64,000 nt of DNA from Hymenobacter sp. DG25B (GTDB lineage: Bacteria; Bacteroidota; Bacteroidia; Cytophagales; Hymenobacteraceae), in the NCBI RefSeq assembly GCF_000801315.1, contig NZ_CP010054.1, positions 1,488,001 to 1,552,000 on the forward strand. Reading direction: 5' to 3'. Each line of letters opens with the position of its first letter. Within the stretch, counting starts at the first letter, position 1. The notes beneath the pieces are model-generated. The model saw nothing but the letters and a program-made list of their open reading frames with translations. It searched no databases and was not told the origin of the DNA. Positions 26,019 through 35,398 of the stretch are shown here, one piece after another. A program made the translations under genes and the position numbers.

Positions 26019-26146
26019 CTAGTTCCCCTCCTCAGATGAGGAGGGGTTAGGGGTGGTTGACCGTCGTTGAACGATAGGCTAAGTTTAGTTTTAGCTCTAG
26101 TTTTTCAACCACCCCTAGCCCCTCCTCATCTGAGGAGGGGAACTAG
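26019..26146. repeat. Family A inverted-repeat element, copy 2
   Basis: The arms CTAGTTCCCCTCCTCAGATG... and its complement flank a loop of about 45 bases. The right arm ends three bases before the hemE stop codon, and the element lies between the convergent hldA and hemE genes. Confidence 0.92.
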
Positions 26147-26149
26147 TTT

Positions 26150-27184
26150 TTAGTGGCGCATCTTAACGCTGTATTCCTTCACCGTGTCAATAAACACACG
26201 CACGTTGTCGGGGTCGGTGTCGGGGTATACGCCGTGGCCCAGGTTGGCAATGTGGTGGTAGGGGCCAAACTGGTCCAGCATCTGAATGGTAGCCTGGCGC
26301 ACCTGCTCGCGGGTGCCGTAGAGGGCGCAGGGGTCCAGGTTGCCCTGCAGGGTTTTGTCGCCTACCAGGGGGCGCACTGCGCGCGGGTCCTGGTTCCAGT
26401 CCAACCCAATAGTGCGGCAGGGCAGCTGGGCGAAGTCGCCCACGGCCCAGAAAGCGCCTTTGGCAAACACGGTAACCGGTACTTCCGGAATAGCCGCACA
26501 AATTTCGGCAATGTAGCGGGTGCTGAACTCCGCATAATGCGCGGGCGGCAGAATACCGGCCCACGAATCAAATACCTGAATGAGGTTAGCGCCGGCCTGC
26601 ACCTGGGCGCGCAGGTACGCAATGGTGGTATCGGTAATTTTGCGCAGCAGCTCGTGGGCCAAGGCCGGATTGGTGTAGAGCAGGCGGCGGGCTTTGCTGA
26701 AGGTTTTGGAGCCGTGGCCTTCTACCATATAAGCCAGAATGGTCCAGGGGGCGCCGGCAAACCCAATGAGCGGCACGCGGCCGTTCAGGGCGCGTTTGGT
26801 TACCCGAATGGCTTCCAGCACGTAACCCAGGTGCTCTTCGGGGTCGGCCACGCGCATGCGGGCCACGTCCTGCGCGGTTTTAATGGTTTCGGGGAAGAGG
26901 GGGCCGCGCGCCTCAATCATTTCATAGGTGAGGCCCATGGCTTCGGGCACCACCAGAATATCCGAAAAGATGATGGCAGCGTCCACGTCCAGGGCATCCA
27001 CGGGCTGAATAGTGACTTCCGCAGCCAGATCCGGCGTTTCTACCAGCTCTTTGAAGCCACTGAGGCGGGCGCGCAGGGCACGATACTCGGGCAGGATACG
27101 GCCCGCCTGGCGCATCAGCCACACGGGGGTACGTTCAGTCTGTTCGCCGCGGGCGGCACGGAGGAGGAGGTCGTTCTTCAGCAT
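26150..27184 (-). CDS. hemE: Uroporphyrinogen decarboxylase HemE
   Basis: This 344-residue enzyme decarboxylates the four acetate side chains of uroporphyrinogen III to make coproporphyrinogen III in heme synthesis. Signatures are [18 protein letters not shown] at the N-terminus, [14 protein letters not shown] with the catalytic aspartate, [46 protein letters not shown] and [16 protein letters not shown]. Length and order are normal. A TACCTTTG box precedes the start. The gene ends against a family A repeat, and a family F repeat lies upstream. Confidence 0.97.
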   Translation of the reverse strand: MLKNDLLLRAARGEQTERTPVWLMRQAGRILPEYRALRARLSGFKELVETPDLAAEVTIQPVDALDVDAAIIFSDILVVPEAMGLTYEMIEARGPLFPETIKTAQDVARMRVADPEEHLGYVLEAIRVTKRALNGRVPLIGFAGAPWTILAYMVEGHGSKTFSKARRLLYTNPALAHELLRKITDTTIAYLRAQVQAGANLIQVFDSWAGILPPAHYAEFSTRYIAEICAAIPEVPVTVFAKGAFWAVGDFAQLPCRTIGLDWNQDPRAVRPLVGDKTLQGNLDPCALYGTREQVRQATIQMLDQFGPYHHIANLGHGVYPDTDPDNVRVFIDTVKEYSVKMRH

Positions 27185-27192
27185 AGAGGCTG

Positions 27193-27200
27193 CAAAGGTA
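27193..27200 (-). promoter_or_regulatory. Putative -7 box of hemE
   Basis: Read on the minus strand this is TACCTTTG, eight bases before the hemE ATG. The -33 position falls at the edge of the family F repeat. Confidence 0.5.
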
Positions 27201-27202
27201 CA

Positions 27203-27308
27203 AATGGCGAAATGGTAAAGTGGTGAAATTGTGAGTGACGTTCACGCCACGCGCAATAACATGCCGCCAGAATCGCAAACTCACCACTTCACCATTTCAC
27301 CGCTCACC
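27203..27308. repeat. Family F inverted repeat (TTCACCATTTC-type)
   Basis: AATGGCGAAATGG...GTGGTGAAATTGTGAGT on the left pairs with ACTCACCACTTCACCATTTC on the right. The right end overlaps the marC stop codon at 27304-27306. Confidence 0.75.
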
Positions 27309-27930
27309 GCGAAAGCCCCGGAAACAGCGCCACAATAGCTGTAGCCAGGAAATTGACGCCAATAGCCAGGGTCAGGAAACCCATAATGCGCGCCAGCGCG
27401 GCCATGCCTGGGCGGCCCAAGAACTTGGTAAGCCGCAACGACGACATCAGAATCAGGTAGCTGGCCAGGGCCACCAGCACAAAGCCCAGAATAATCAGGC
27501 CCATATCGGCAAAAGAGAGCTTCTCAGCAAATAAGCCAATGCACACCGCCATGGAGCCCGGCCCCGAAAGCATGGGCATGGCCAGCGGCGTAAAGGAAAT
27601 ATCATCCTTGTGCATACTTTCCTCCAGCGTGGCTTCCGAGACCTTGGCGCGGTTGCCACCGGGCGTCAGTAAATCAAAGGCCGAACGCATGAGCAAAATA
27701 CCGCCCGCGATACGCAAATGGTGAATATTGATACCGAAGAAATTGAGCACATACTGCCCGGCAAAAAACGATACCGTCAGCACCCCAATCATATACAGGC
27801 AGGCGCGGAGCGCCACGCCGGCCCGGTGCGCGGCGGAATCTTCCTGCGTGAGCGTTAGAAATACCGGCATGGCCCCAAAGGGGTTCACAACCGAAAACAG
27901 CGTGGTAAAGGTGGCGAGCAGTATTTCCAT
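27304..27930 (-). CDS. MarC family integral membrane protein
   Basis: A 208-residue inner-membrane protein with six predicted helices. The N-terminus MEILLATFTTLFSVVNPFGAMPVF, the segment LRIAGGILLMRSAFDLL and LAMPMLSGPGSMAVCIGLFA are the conserved MarC/UPF0056 motifs. The family was once linked to multiple antibiotic resistance, but no transport activity is established. I chose the ATG at 27930; a longer frame to 28080 adds residues that overlap the divergent purE gene and lack conservation features. The stop codon lies in the family F repeat. Confidence 0.9.
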   Translation of the reverse strand: MEILLATFTTLFSVVNPFGAMPVFLTLTQEDSAAHRAGVALRACLYMIGVLTVSFFAGQYVLNFFGINIHHLRIAGGILLMRSAFDLLTPGGNRAKVSEATLEESMHKDDISFTPLAMPMLSGPGSMAVCIGLFAEKLSFADMGLIILGFVLVALASYLILMSSLRLTKFLGRPGMAALARIMGFLTLAIGVNFLATAIVALFPGLSR

Positions 27931-28074
27931 ACAACGGGCAGAAGGGGAATGGGCTAAAGGTACGAGGGAATAAGAAGCAGCAAAGGGGGAAAATGCTATG
28001 TTTGGTAATCCAACTGTTACAGCGAATAGCCGTAGAATTCTGCGGACAGCCTTCCTACGGTCCAATTCTCCCTT

Positions 28075-28635
28075 ATGCATACTCCTTCTACCGCCCCCGC
28101 CGCCACCCCCGACGAATCCCGGGATGTAACTCCGTTGGTGGGTATCATTATGGGTTCCCAGTCGGACCTGAAGGTAATGACCGGCGCTGCTGAGCTGCTG
28201 CGCCAGTTTGGCGTGCCCTATGAAATTACTTTAGTGTCGCCGCACCGCACGCCGCACCGGCTGGTGGAGTACGCGGAAAACGCCCGTAAGCGCGGTTTGC
28301 GTGTTATTATTGCCGGTGGGGGCGGGGCGGCCCATTTGCCGGGTATGGTGGCGGCTTTTACTACGCTACCGGTTATTGGGGTGCCTATTAATTCCTCGGC
28401 CTCCATTCGCGGGCTGGATTCGGTGCTGTCTATGCTACAGATGCCCGTGGGCGTGCCCGTGGCTACCGTTGCTATTGACAGCGCCCCCAACGCGGCAGTG
28501 CTGGCCACTCAAATGCTGGGTATCACGAATGCCCGCCTGGTAGATGTCTTGGAAAAATACCGTAACTCACTAAAAGATAAAGTGATGCGTACTATTGAAG
28601 AGATGCGTAAAGGCGGATACAATGATGATATTTAA
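28075..28635 (+). CDS. purE: 5-(carboxyamino)imidazole ribonucleotide mutase PurE
   Basis: A 186-residue class I PurE that converts N5-CAIR to CAIR in purine synthesis. Diagnostic motifs are GIIMGSQSDLKVM with the catalytic Ser-Asp, VSPHRTPHRLVEY with the catalytic His, IIAGGGGAAHLPGMVAA and GVPINSSASIRGLDSVLS with the active-site loop. The N-terminal 20 residues (PSTAPAATPDES) are a variable extension. No purK is adjacent. A TATGTTTG at 27997-28004 may be its -7 box. An EEP-family gene follows on the same strand after 59 bp. Confidence 0.96.
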   Translation: MHTPSTAPAATPDESRDVTPLVGIIMGSQSDLKVMTGAAELLRQFGVPYEITLVSPHRTPHRLVEYAENARKRGLRVIIAGGGGAAHLPGMVAAFTTLPVIGVPINSSASIRGLDSVLSMLQMPVGVPVATVAIDSAPNAAVLATQMLGITNARLVDVLEKYRNSLKDKVMRTIEEMRKGGYNDDI

Positions 28636-28694
28636 CCGAACTTGCTGCTTCCGCTAATCAGCCTCCTTTTCCCCACCCCTAATGAGCTTTTCAC

Positions 28695-29855
28695 TTGCCT
28701 GATTTAGACGCACCGATTTGGCTGCTGATTGTGCACGGTCTTACGCTGCTGTTCGCAATTGCTTCTCTCGTAGCCACCCTGCTGCCATTGCTGAAAGAAG
28801 AAGCCTGGTGGATCCGGGTATTTGACTTCCCGCGTCTGCAAATAGTATTTGTGGCCATGGCCACCCTGGGCGTCGGCTTTGTGCTGGGCTGGCATCAGCT
28901 GCCCGGCTACTGGGGCCTGGGTGTGCTGGGGGCGCTGGCCGTTGCTATCCTGTACCAGCTCTTCCGCATTGTTCCCTATACCCCCATTGTGCGTAAGCAG
29001 GTAGGCGACAGCACCCTGAAAGATGCCCGGCGCCATATGAGCCTGGCCGTGATGAATGTGCTGCAGTATAACAAGCAGGCGCCCAAAGCCCTGCAGGTGC
29101 TGCAGGAAACCGACCCCGACCTCATTATTGCGGTAGAAACCGATAGGTGGTGGCAGGAGCAGCTGCGCCCGCTGGAGGAAACGCACCCCTATATCTGCCA
29201 CGAGCCGCTGGACAACACCTACGGCATGCTGTTCTACTCGCGCCTGCCCCTGCGCGATGCCCAGATCAAGTACCTGCTCGACGACGATATTCCTTCCCTG
29301 CACACCTACGTGCAGCTCCCCGATGGTCACAGCTGGATTCGGCTGTTTGGGCTGCACCCCAAGCCCCCGGCGCCGCAGGAAGCCGAAACCAGTACCCGCC
29401 GCGACGCTGAGCTACTGATTGTAGGCAAAGAAATTGAGAGCAAAAATGAGCCAACCATCGTGTTCGGCGACATGAATGATGTGGCCTGGTCGCACACTAG
29501 TGAGCTGTTTAGGCGCGTTAGCGGCCTGCTGGACCCCCGCGTAGGGCGCGGCCTGCTCCCCACGTTTCATGCCGAGTATACCCTGATGCGCTGGCCCCTG
29601 GACCACGTTTTTGTGTCCCCACACTTTAAGGTAGATGCCATAGAGCGCCTGCCCTACGTGGGTTCCGACCACTTCCCCATCTACATCAAGGTGAGCTACG
29701 AGCCCCACGACAAGGCGGAGCAGGAGGAAAACCAGGAGCAGGCCGACGCCGAGGACCACCAGGAAGCCACAGAAAAAATTCAGAAAGGCTTTCAAGAGGA
29801 AGCCGAAGAAGAGCACAAGGAGCGCCAGGAGAAACAGGAGGCCACTTCTTCGTAA
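28695..29855 (+). CDS. Membrane-anchored endonuclease/exonuclease/phosphatase (EEP) family protein
   Basis: A 386-residue protein with three N-terminal membrane helices (residues 8-90) followed by an EEP catalytic domain of about 230 residues: MNVLQYNKQAPKALQVLQ, LIIAVETDRWW, FGLHPKPPAP, IVFGDMNDVAW and YVGSDHFPIYIKVS hold the expected Asn, Glu, Asp-x-Asn and Asp-His positions. Mg2+-dependent phosphodiesterase or phosphatase activity facing the periplasm is likely. The last 50 residues are an unusual Glu/Gln/Lys-rich tail. The only upstream start in this frame is TTG at 28695. An ATG at 28682 is out of frame and soon stops. Confidence 0.82.
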   Translation: MPDLDAPIWLLIVHGLTLLFAIASLVATLLPLLKEEAWWIRVFDFPRLQIVFVAMATLGVGFVLGWHQLPGYWGLGVLGALAVAILYQLFRIVPYTPIVRKQVGDSTLKDARRHMSLAVMNVLQYNKQAPKALQVLQETDPDLIIAVETDRWWQEQLRPLEETHPYICHEPLDNTYGMLFYSRLPLRDAQIKYLLDDDIPSLHTYVQLPDGHSWIRLFGLHPKPPAPQEAETSTRRDAELLIVGKEIESKNEPTIVFGDMNDVAWSHTSELFRRVSGLLDPRVGRGLLPTFHAEYTLMRWPLDHVFVSPHFKVDAIERLPYVGSDHFPIYIKVSYEPHDKAEQEENQEQADAEDHQEATEKIQKGFQEEAEEEHKERQEKQEATSS

Positions 29856-29916
29856 GCCAGCTTCTATCCCTTCATGCAGAGTACAGCATCTCACGTGATG
29901 ACGTTATTAGAAAACA

Positions 29917-30120
29917 GACCGTCATGTCGAGCGTAGCCGAGACATCTCGCGTGCTGATGGTGTGGTGCTATAGTCATGCTGAGCGTAGTCGAAGCATCTC
30001 TACCACGCCATTGGAGTCGTCAGCAAACGAAGCGGTAGAGATGCTTCGACCAGCTCAGCATGACTATAGCACCACACCATCAGCACGCGAGATGTCTCGG
30101 CTACGCTCGACATGACGGTC
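29917..30120. repeat. Family B inverted-repeat element, copy 1 (about 87-bp arms)
   Basis: Two nearly perfect arms of about 87 bases flank a loop of about 30. Each arm carries the words GTCATGTCGAGCGTAGCCGA and GTCATGCTGAGCG followed by GAAGCATCTC. A degraded copy precedes it (about 29873) and a partial copy follows (30145-30175). It lies between two convergent genes. Confidence 0.92.
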
Positions 30121-30124
30121 TTTA

Positions 30125-31318
30125 TCAACAACCGCATACCGGGAGAAGATTTGACTGAGCGCAGCATGACGGTCTTTTCGCTCTTTTTGTAATTTTAGCA
30201 AACCCCGGGGGGTAGGCAGGTATAAACCGCCGGATACCCTCCGCTACTTCCGCCACCTGGGCTTCCGTCATGCCCGGCCATAGCGGCAGGCTAAGGCTAG
30301 TGGCGGCCAGGCGCTCGGCTATGGGAAACTGCCCGGCCGTAAAGCCCAGCGGCTGGTAAGCCGGCTGCAAATGCGGTGGCACCGGGTAGTGAACAACCGT
30401 GCCAATGCCTTGGGTGGATAAATGCCGTTGCAGCGCATCCCGATGCGGCGTGCGTACCACGTACAAATGATAAACGTGGGTGGAGGTAGACAACTGTTGC
30501 GGCCGTTGTAGCCAGGTAATATCAGCCAGATACCCGTCATACCAGGCCGCCAGCTGTTGACGCTGCTGCGTCCAGAAGGGCATATGCGGCAGTTTCACGC
30601 GCAGAATGGCGGCCTGCAGTTCATCCAGGCGGGCATTGAAACCGATGACTTCGTTCTGGTATTTCTGCCGCGAGCCATAGTTGCGAAGCACTTTTAATTG
30701 CTCGGCTAGCTCGGCACTTGCCGTGGTAATGGCCCCGGCGTCGCCCAATGCGCCCAGGTTTTTGGTGGGGTAGAAGCTGGTGGCATTCGCCTCTCCGAAG
30801 CTGCCCGTCGGCAGGCCGTGGCTGGCGGCGCCCTGGGCCTGGGCGTTGTCCTCAATCACCAGCAAATTATGCCGCCGGGCCACGGCCATAATAGCGGCCA
30901 TATCACAGGCTTGGCCGAAGAAATGCACCGGCAGAATAGCGCGCGTGCGGGGTGTTATGGCTGCTTCCAGCCGTTGCGCATCCAGGTTAAAAGTAGCTTC
31001 ATCCGGCTCCACCGGCACCAGCGTGGCGCCAACGTAAGATACCGCCAGCCAGGTAGCCACGTAGCTATTGCTGGGTACCAGCACCTCGTCGCCGGGTCTA
31101 ATGCCCAGCGCTATCAGGGCCAGATGCAGGGCCGATAAACCACTGCTCGCACCCACACAATGCGGCACTTGATTGAACGCCGCGTATTCAGCCTCAAACT
31201 GCCGCACTTCCTCACCCAGAATATATTGCTGCGCGTCAAATACGCGCATGGTAGCCGCCTGCACAGCCGCGCGGATGCGCTCATTCTGCGCGGCAAAGGA
31301 GAGAAAGGGAACGGGCAT
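30125..31318 (-). CDS. DegT/DnrJ/EryC1/StrS family sugar aminotransferase with repeat-derived C-terminus
   Basis: This PLP enzyme of 397 residues probably aminates a nucleotide-linked keto-sugar for surface polysaccharide synthesis. The N-terminus [14 protein letters not shown], the [18 protein letters not shown] region, [10 protein letters not shown] and the Schiff-base lysine in [15 protein letters not shown] are typical, as is [22 protein letters not shown]. The natural family end is near [10 protein letters not shown]. The last 25 or so residues, with the Cys-rich end [13 protein letters not shown], are encoded by a partial family B repeat and are probably not functional. Start at 31318. 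Confidence 0.88.
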   Translation of the reverse strand: MPVPFLSFAAQNERIRAAVQAATMRVFDAQQYILGEEVRQFEAEYAAFNQVPHCVGASSGLSALHLALIALGIRPGDEVLVPSNSYVATWLAVSYVGATLVPVEPDEATFNLDAQRLEAAITPRTRAILPVHFFGQACDMAAIMAVARRHNLLVIEDNAQAQGAASHGLPTGSFGEANATSFYPTKNLGALGDAGAITTASAELAEQLKVLRNYGSRQKYQNEVIGFNARLDELQAAILRVKLPHMPFWTQQRQQLAAWYDGYLADITWLQRPQQLSTSTHVYHLYVVRTPHRDALQRHLSTQGIGTVVHYPVPPHLQPAYQPLGFTAGQFPIAERLAATSLSLPLWPGMTEAQVAEVAEGIRRFIPAYPPGFAKITKRAKRPSCCAQSNLLPVCGC

Positions 31319-31383
31319 TGGGGCGGAGAGAAGGACGTATCAACAAAGAAACAGCTTTAGCGGCCGCCGGACAAAAGCCTGCC

Positions 31384-32531
31384 CTATGCCGGCTCATACA
31401 ACCAAGCCATTTGCTTCATACTGATGGCATCGGGCACTAGGCGCATACCCATATTACGCAGCTTTATCTGCCACGGCTTTTCCAGCTGCGCCAGCCGGCC
31501 CAGCTGCCAGGAAGTGTTTACAATGCGCGTGGTGCGGGGCAAACGGCGCTGCTCAAACCGCTGAAAGGCAGCCGGAATAGTGGTTTCGGCCGCAACACAT
31601 TCCGTTAGCACCAGCGCATCCTCAATGGCCATACCCGCGCCCTGGCCCATATTGGGCGTGGTGGCGTGGCCGGCATCACCCAGCAAAAGCACCCGTTCGA
31701 AAGCCAGCTGGGTAAGGGGTTTCAGGTCGAGGATATCGTTCCACAGCACGCTTTCATCGGAGGTCAGCGCCAGCAGTTCCGGCACCGGCGCAGCGAAGCC
31801 GGCAAATTCCCGGCGCAGGTCGGCCAGCTGGTAGCGGCTGAAGTGCGGGCTGTTTACCTGGCCGCAGTTCAGGCAGGCAAACCAGTACACGCGGCCTTCG
31901 CCCACGGGCACGTAGCCAAAGCGTCGCCCGCCCGTGCCCCATACTTCGCTGGACTCACCGATTGGCAGCTTCAATTGGGCGGCATCTACCACGGCCCGCC
32001 AGCAGGTATAGCCTGCGTAGCGCGGCTTGGCCGGGGGCACCAGCTGCCGCCGCACGCGGGACCGAAGTCCATCGGCCCCAATCAGGGCATCGGCGGTAAG
32101 GGAGGTGCCGTTGGCCAGGTGCGCCCGCACACCGGTGGCGGTTTGCTCAAACCGCTCAAACGGAATGCCCAGCTGCACGGCATCGGGGGCAGGCCTTGCA
32201 GCAGCGCCTTTTGCAGGGCGGCACGGTGAATGCCCAGGTTGGGAAAGCCCAGCTGCCGGGTGAATTCCGAGGTATCCACGGTCTGCAGCACGCCACCTTG
32301 CTCATCGCGCAGCTGAATTTTGGTGATGGGTGTGCCATGCGCCTGTATGGTTTCCTGTAGGCCCAGCTTGCTTAGGGCCTGCATAGCATTAGCGCCCAAT
32401 ACCACACCCGCGCCAATTTCCCGCAGTTCCGGCGCGGCTTCAATTACCTGCACCGTGTGTCCCTGCTGCAAAAGCCCATGGGCCGTGGCAAGGCCGCCAA
32501 TGCCCGCCCCGATAATGAGAAAATGTGCCAT
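31384..32531 (-). pseudogene. FAD-dependent monooxygenase (PHBH/UbiH type), frameshifted
   Basis: The N-terminus from 32531 is a clear FAD-binding fold (FLIIGAGIGGLATAHGLLQQG, then GAGVVLGANAMQALSKLG). The frame is lost after LLQGLPP. The rest is read in another frame: LIGADGLRSRVRR, FERVLLLGDAGHATTPNMGQGAGMAIEDA (second FAD motif) and a normal C-terminus ending at 31384. Adding one G to the GGGGG at 32185-32189 joins the halves into about 382 residues, the normal length for aromatic or phenolic hydroxylases of this group. The substrate is unknown. It lies downstream of the dnaK terminator on the same strand. Confidence 0.82.
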
Positions 32532-32574
32532 GTGCGAAAGGTAATAGTTGAACAGTTACGAGCCGCCCTAACGC

Positions 32575-32610
32575 AAAAAAGGCCGGCAGCATATAGCTAC
32601 CGGCCTTTTT
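32575..32610 (-). terminator. Rho-independent terminator of dnaK
   Basis: AAAAAAGGCCGG / CCGGCCTTTTT with a 13-base loop lies just after the dnaK stop on the minus strand, with A and T runs on both flanks. Confidence 0.9.
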
Positions 32611-32628
32611 GTTCTAATAAGCCAACAA

Positions 32629-34575
32629 TTACTTGTTGCCGTCTACTTCTTCGTAGTCCACGTCCGTCACGTTGTCGTGTGCGGCACCGCCCTGGCCGTT
32701 GCCGCCGGGCTGCTGGCCTTCAGCACCCCCGAAAGGGTTGCCGCCTTCCGCACCGCCGGGCTGACCGCCCTGGTTGTACATCTCCGTAGAAGCTGCCTGC
32801 CAGGCGGCGTTGATAGCCTCCATAGCTTTGTCGATGGCGGCAATATCCTTGCTTTCGTGGGCCGATTTAAGGTCGGCCAGCGCGCTTTCCACAGCGGTTT
32901 TGTTGCCGCCGCTCAGCTTGTCGCCGTACTCTTTCAGCTGCTTCTCGGTCTGGAAAATCATCGAGTCAGCGGCATTCATCTTCGAGATGCGCTCCACTTC
33001 GGCTTTGTCCGACTCGGCGTTGGCTGCCGCTTCCTGACGCATCCGCTCAATGTCCGCATCCGACAGGCCCGAAGAGGCTTCGATGCGGATTTTCTGCTCT
33101 TTACCGGTGCCTTTGTCCTTGGCCGATACGTGCAGGATACCGTTGGCGTCGATGTCGAAGGTTACCTCGATCTGCGGAACGCCGCGAGGTGCTGGTGGAA
33201 TATCGGCGAGGTGGAAGCGGCCAATCGTGCGGTTCTGCGAAGCCATCGGACGCTCGCCCTGCAACACGTGGATTTCCACCGAAGGCTGGTTATCCGAAGC
33301 CGTAGAGAAGGTTTCCGACTTCTTGGTCGGGATGGTGGTGTTCGACTCGATAAGCTTGGTCATTACGCCGCCCATCGTCTCAATACCCAGCGAAAGCGGG
33401 GTCACGTCCAGCAGGAGCACGTCCTTTACTTCACCGGTCAGTACACCGCCCTGAATGGCAGCGCCCACGGCTACTACTTCGTCGGGGTTAACCCCCTTGG
33501 AAGGCTTCTTGCCAAAGAACTTCTCTACTTCCTCCTGAATGCGGGGAATACGGGTTGAACCACCCACCAGAATTACTTCATCGATGTCGGAAGTGCTCAG
33601 GCCGGCATCCTGCAGGGCCTTTTTGCAAGGCTCCATAGAGCGGCGCACCAGGCTGTCGGCGAGCTGCTCAAACTTAGCGCGGCTCAGCTTTACCACCAGG
33701 TGCTTGGGACCCGAGGCGGTAGCCGTAACGTAGGGCAGGTTGATTTCCGTCTCCGTGGAAGACGACAGCTCTACTTTGGCTTTCTCAGCGGCTTCTTTCA
33801 AACGCTGGAGCGCCATGGCGTCCTTGCGCAGGTCGAGGCCTTCATTTTCGCTGGCGAACTGATCGGCCAGGAAGTTGATGATTACCTGGTCGAAGTCGTC
33901 GCCGCCGAGGTGGGTATCACCGTTGGTAGACAGTACTTCGAACACACCGTCACCCAGCTCGAGGATGGAGATATCGAAGGTACCACCGCCCAGGTCGTAC
34001 ACAGCAATTTTCTGGTCTTTGTGCTTCTTATCGAGGCCGTACGCCAGAGCAGCGGCGGTAGGCTCGTTGATGATGCGCTTCACATCGAGGCCGGCAATGG
34101 CACCGGCTTCTTTGGTGGCTTGGCGCTGGGCGTCGTTGAAGTAAGCGGGCACCGTAATAACGGCTTCCGTTACGGGCTGACCCAGATAATCCTCCGCCGT
34201 CTGCTTCATTTTCTGCAGTACCATGGCCGAAATTTCCTGCGGCGTGTACTTCCGGTCGCCGATTTGCACAGCTACCGTGTTGTTAGGACCGGCCACCAGC
34301 TCGTAGGAAACGTGCTTGGCTTCTTCGGTTACTTCGCCGAAGCTGCGACCCATGAAGCGCTTAATCGACTGAATCGTGTTCTTGGGGTTGGTAATGGCCT
34401 GACGCTTGGCGGGGTCACCGACTTTACGCTCGCCTTTACCGTTATCGAGGAACGCTACAATAGAGGGGGTGGTGCGGCGGCCTTCGCTGTTTGGAATCAC
34501 CACCGGCTCGTTGCCTTCCATTACGGCCACGCACGAGTTGGTGGTGCCGAGGTCAATACCGATTATTTTGCCCAT
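32629..34575 (-). CDS. dnaK: Molecular chaperone DnaK (Hsp70)
   Basis: A 648-residue Hsp70. The ATPase domain shows [68 protein letters not shown] and [13 protein letters not shown]. The substrate-binding domain has [18 protein letters not shown] and [20 protein letters not shown]. The C-terminus is a Gly/Gln-rich linker with the usual acidic end [12 protein letters not shown], close to the EEVD-like end that binds DnaJ. dnaJ and grpE are not nearby. I found no CIRCE element upstream, so control is probably by a heat-shock sigma factor or another repressor. Confidence 0.98.
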   Translation of the reverse strand: MGKIIGIDLGTTNSCVAVMEGNEPVVIPNSEGRRTTPSIVAFLDNGKGERKVGDPAKRQAITNPKNTIQSIKRFMGRSFGEVTEEAKHVSYELVAGPNNTVAVQIGDRKYTPQEISAMVLQKMKQTAEDYLGQPVTEAVITVPAYFNDAQRQATKEAGAIAGLDVKRIINEPTAAALAYGLDKKHKDQKIAVYDLGGGTFDISILELGDGVFEVLSTNGDTHLGGDDFDQVIINFLADQFASENEGLDLRKDAMALQRLKEAAEKAKVELSSSTETEINLPYVTATASGPKHLVVKLSRAKFEQLADSLVRRSMEPCKKALQDAGLSTSDIDEVILVGGSTRIPRIQEEVEKFFGKKPSKGVNPDEVVAVGAAIQGGVLTGEVKDVLLLDVTPLSLGIETMGGVMTKLIESNTTIPTKKSETFSTASDNQPSVEIHVLQGERPMASQNRTIGRFHLADIPPAPRGVPQIEVTFDIDANGILHVSAKDKGTGKEQKIRIEASSGLSDADIERMRQEAAANAESDKAEVERISKMNAADSMIFQTEKQLKEYGDKLSGGNKTAVESALADLKSAHESKDIAAIDKAMEAINAAWQAASTEMYNQGGQPGGAEGGNPFGGAEGQQPGGNGQGGAAHDNVTDVDYEEVDGNK

Positions 34576-34804
34576 GTGGATGGTTATCGTTTAGGAGTTG
34601 AGGTGTCAGAGGATAATTGCGAATCACTCGCAAAAGGAGGATTACAAGCAGCGTACCAGCCCGCTCGTAGGGCTTTTCCTGTGACAACTTGTCATTTTTA
34701 CGGGACGCATGCCGCCGTTTCCCGCCGCTCTGACCTTCTCTGGCACTCCTAATCCCGATTTCCCTGCCAGCCGGGCAGGATGGCTGGGTAAACAATGTTA
34801 CCAA

Positions 34805-35398
34805 TTACCTTTTGACTGGAGCTACTAAAAAAGTGCGTAGAATATTGTCTGCTGCTTGATAGACGTAGGGTTCGACATGGTCTCCTATCAAATAATCAGT
34901 TCCAAGTTCCGAAAGTGAATTTCCTAACTCGCTAAATAAGTTAAGGTCGGCATCAGTACCCCATTCATAAGAAAACCTATTAGTATCAGCAATATTGCAA
35001 ACCTCTATTGTAGATTCAGACAGCATTTTACCCTCCGCTTTTAGCCACAATCTATTCTCGTAGCCGCGTACAGGCAGGTGTAATTCAATGGTGCAATCGG
35101 GGTCAATGTGTGCGGGCAAGAAGGTGTCGAGAAAGTAAATCAAGATTTCAGTAAGATTTTCTGGGCCTCCGCTACCTCTAAAAACAGCTTCCTTAACTGA
35201 ATAGCCTACCCAGTTGGTAGGTGTTCTTTCAATTATGGGATAATCGAAGCTCACATTTTTAATGCAAGTTTCATTAAGGTCAATGTTGACTTTCCAGCCT
35301 GGGTTGTCAATATTAGTTATTGAAATACCATAGGAGTGCTCCCAATCACCGTTACAATTGATGGTGTACCAGCGTTGAATTCGTTGCAGCAGTTCCAT
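34805..35398 (-). CDS. Imm53-like immunity protein with extra C-terminal domain
   Basis: This 197-residue cytoplasmic protein begins LLQRIQRWYTINCNGDWEHSYG, then NIDNPGWKVNIDL and RGSGGPENLTEILIYFLDTF, which match the Imm53 immunity domain as I remember it (about residues 1-95). Imm53 proteins protect cells from polymorphic toxins. The remaining 100 residues form a second domain that I cannot name. No toxin gene is nearby, so it looks like an orphan immunity gene. It is AT-rich compared with the neighbours and its first 47 bases overlap the 3' end of the upstream hydrolase gene, consistent with recent acquisition and tight coupling. Confidence 0.72.
   Translation of the reverse strand: MELLQRIQRWYTINCNGDWEHSYGISITNIDNPGWKVNIDLNETCIKNVSFDYPIIERTPTNWVGYSVKEAVFRGSGGPENLTEILIYFLDTFLPAHIDPDCTIELHLPVRGYENRLWLKAEGKMLSESTIEVCNIADTNRFSYEWGTDADLNLFSELGNSLSELGTDYLIGDHVEPYVYQAADNILRTFLVAPVKR

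Noticed and set aside
26153..27226. Plus-strand ORF antisense to hemE
   Set aside because: Complete overlap with hemE and no recognisable motif.
33700..34752. Long plus-strand ORF antisense to dnaK
   Set aside because: It is a shadow of the dnaK reading frame in GC-rich DNA; residues show no domain and dnaK is complete.
34576..34804. CIRCE operator upstream of dnaK
   Set aside because: No TTAGCACTC / GAGTGCTAA pair is present in the spacer.
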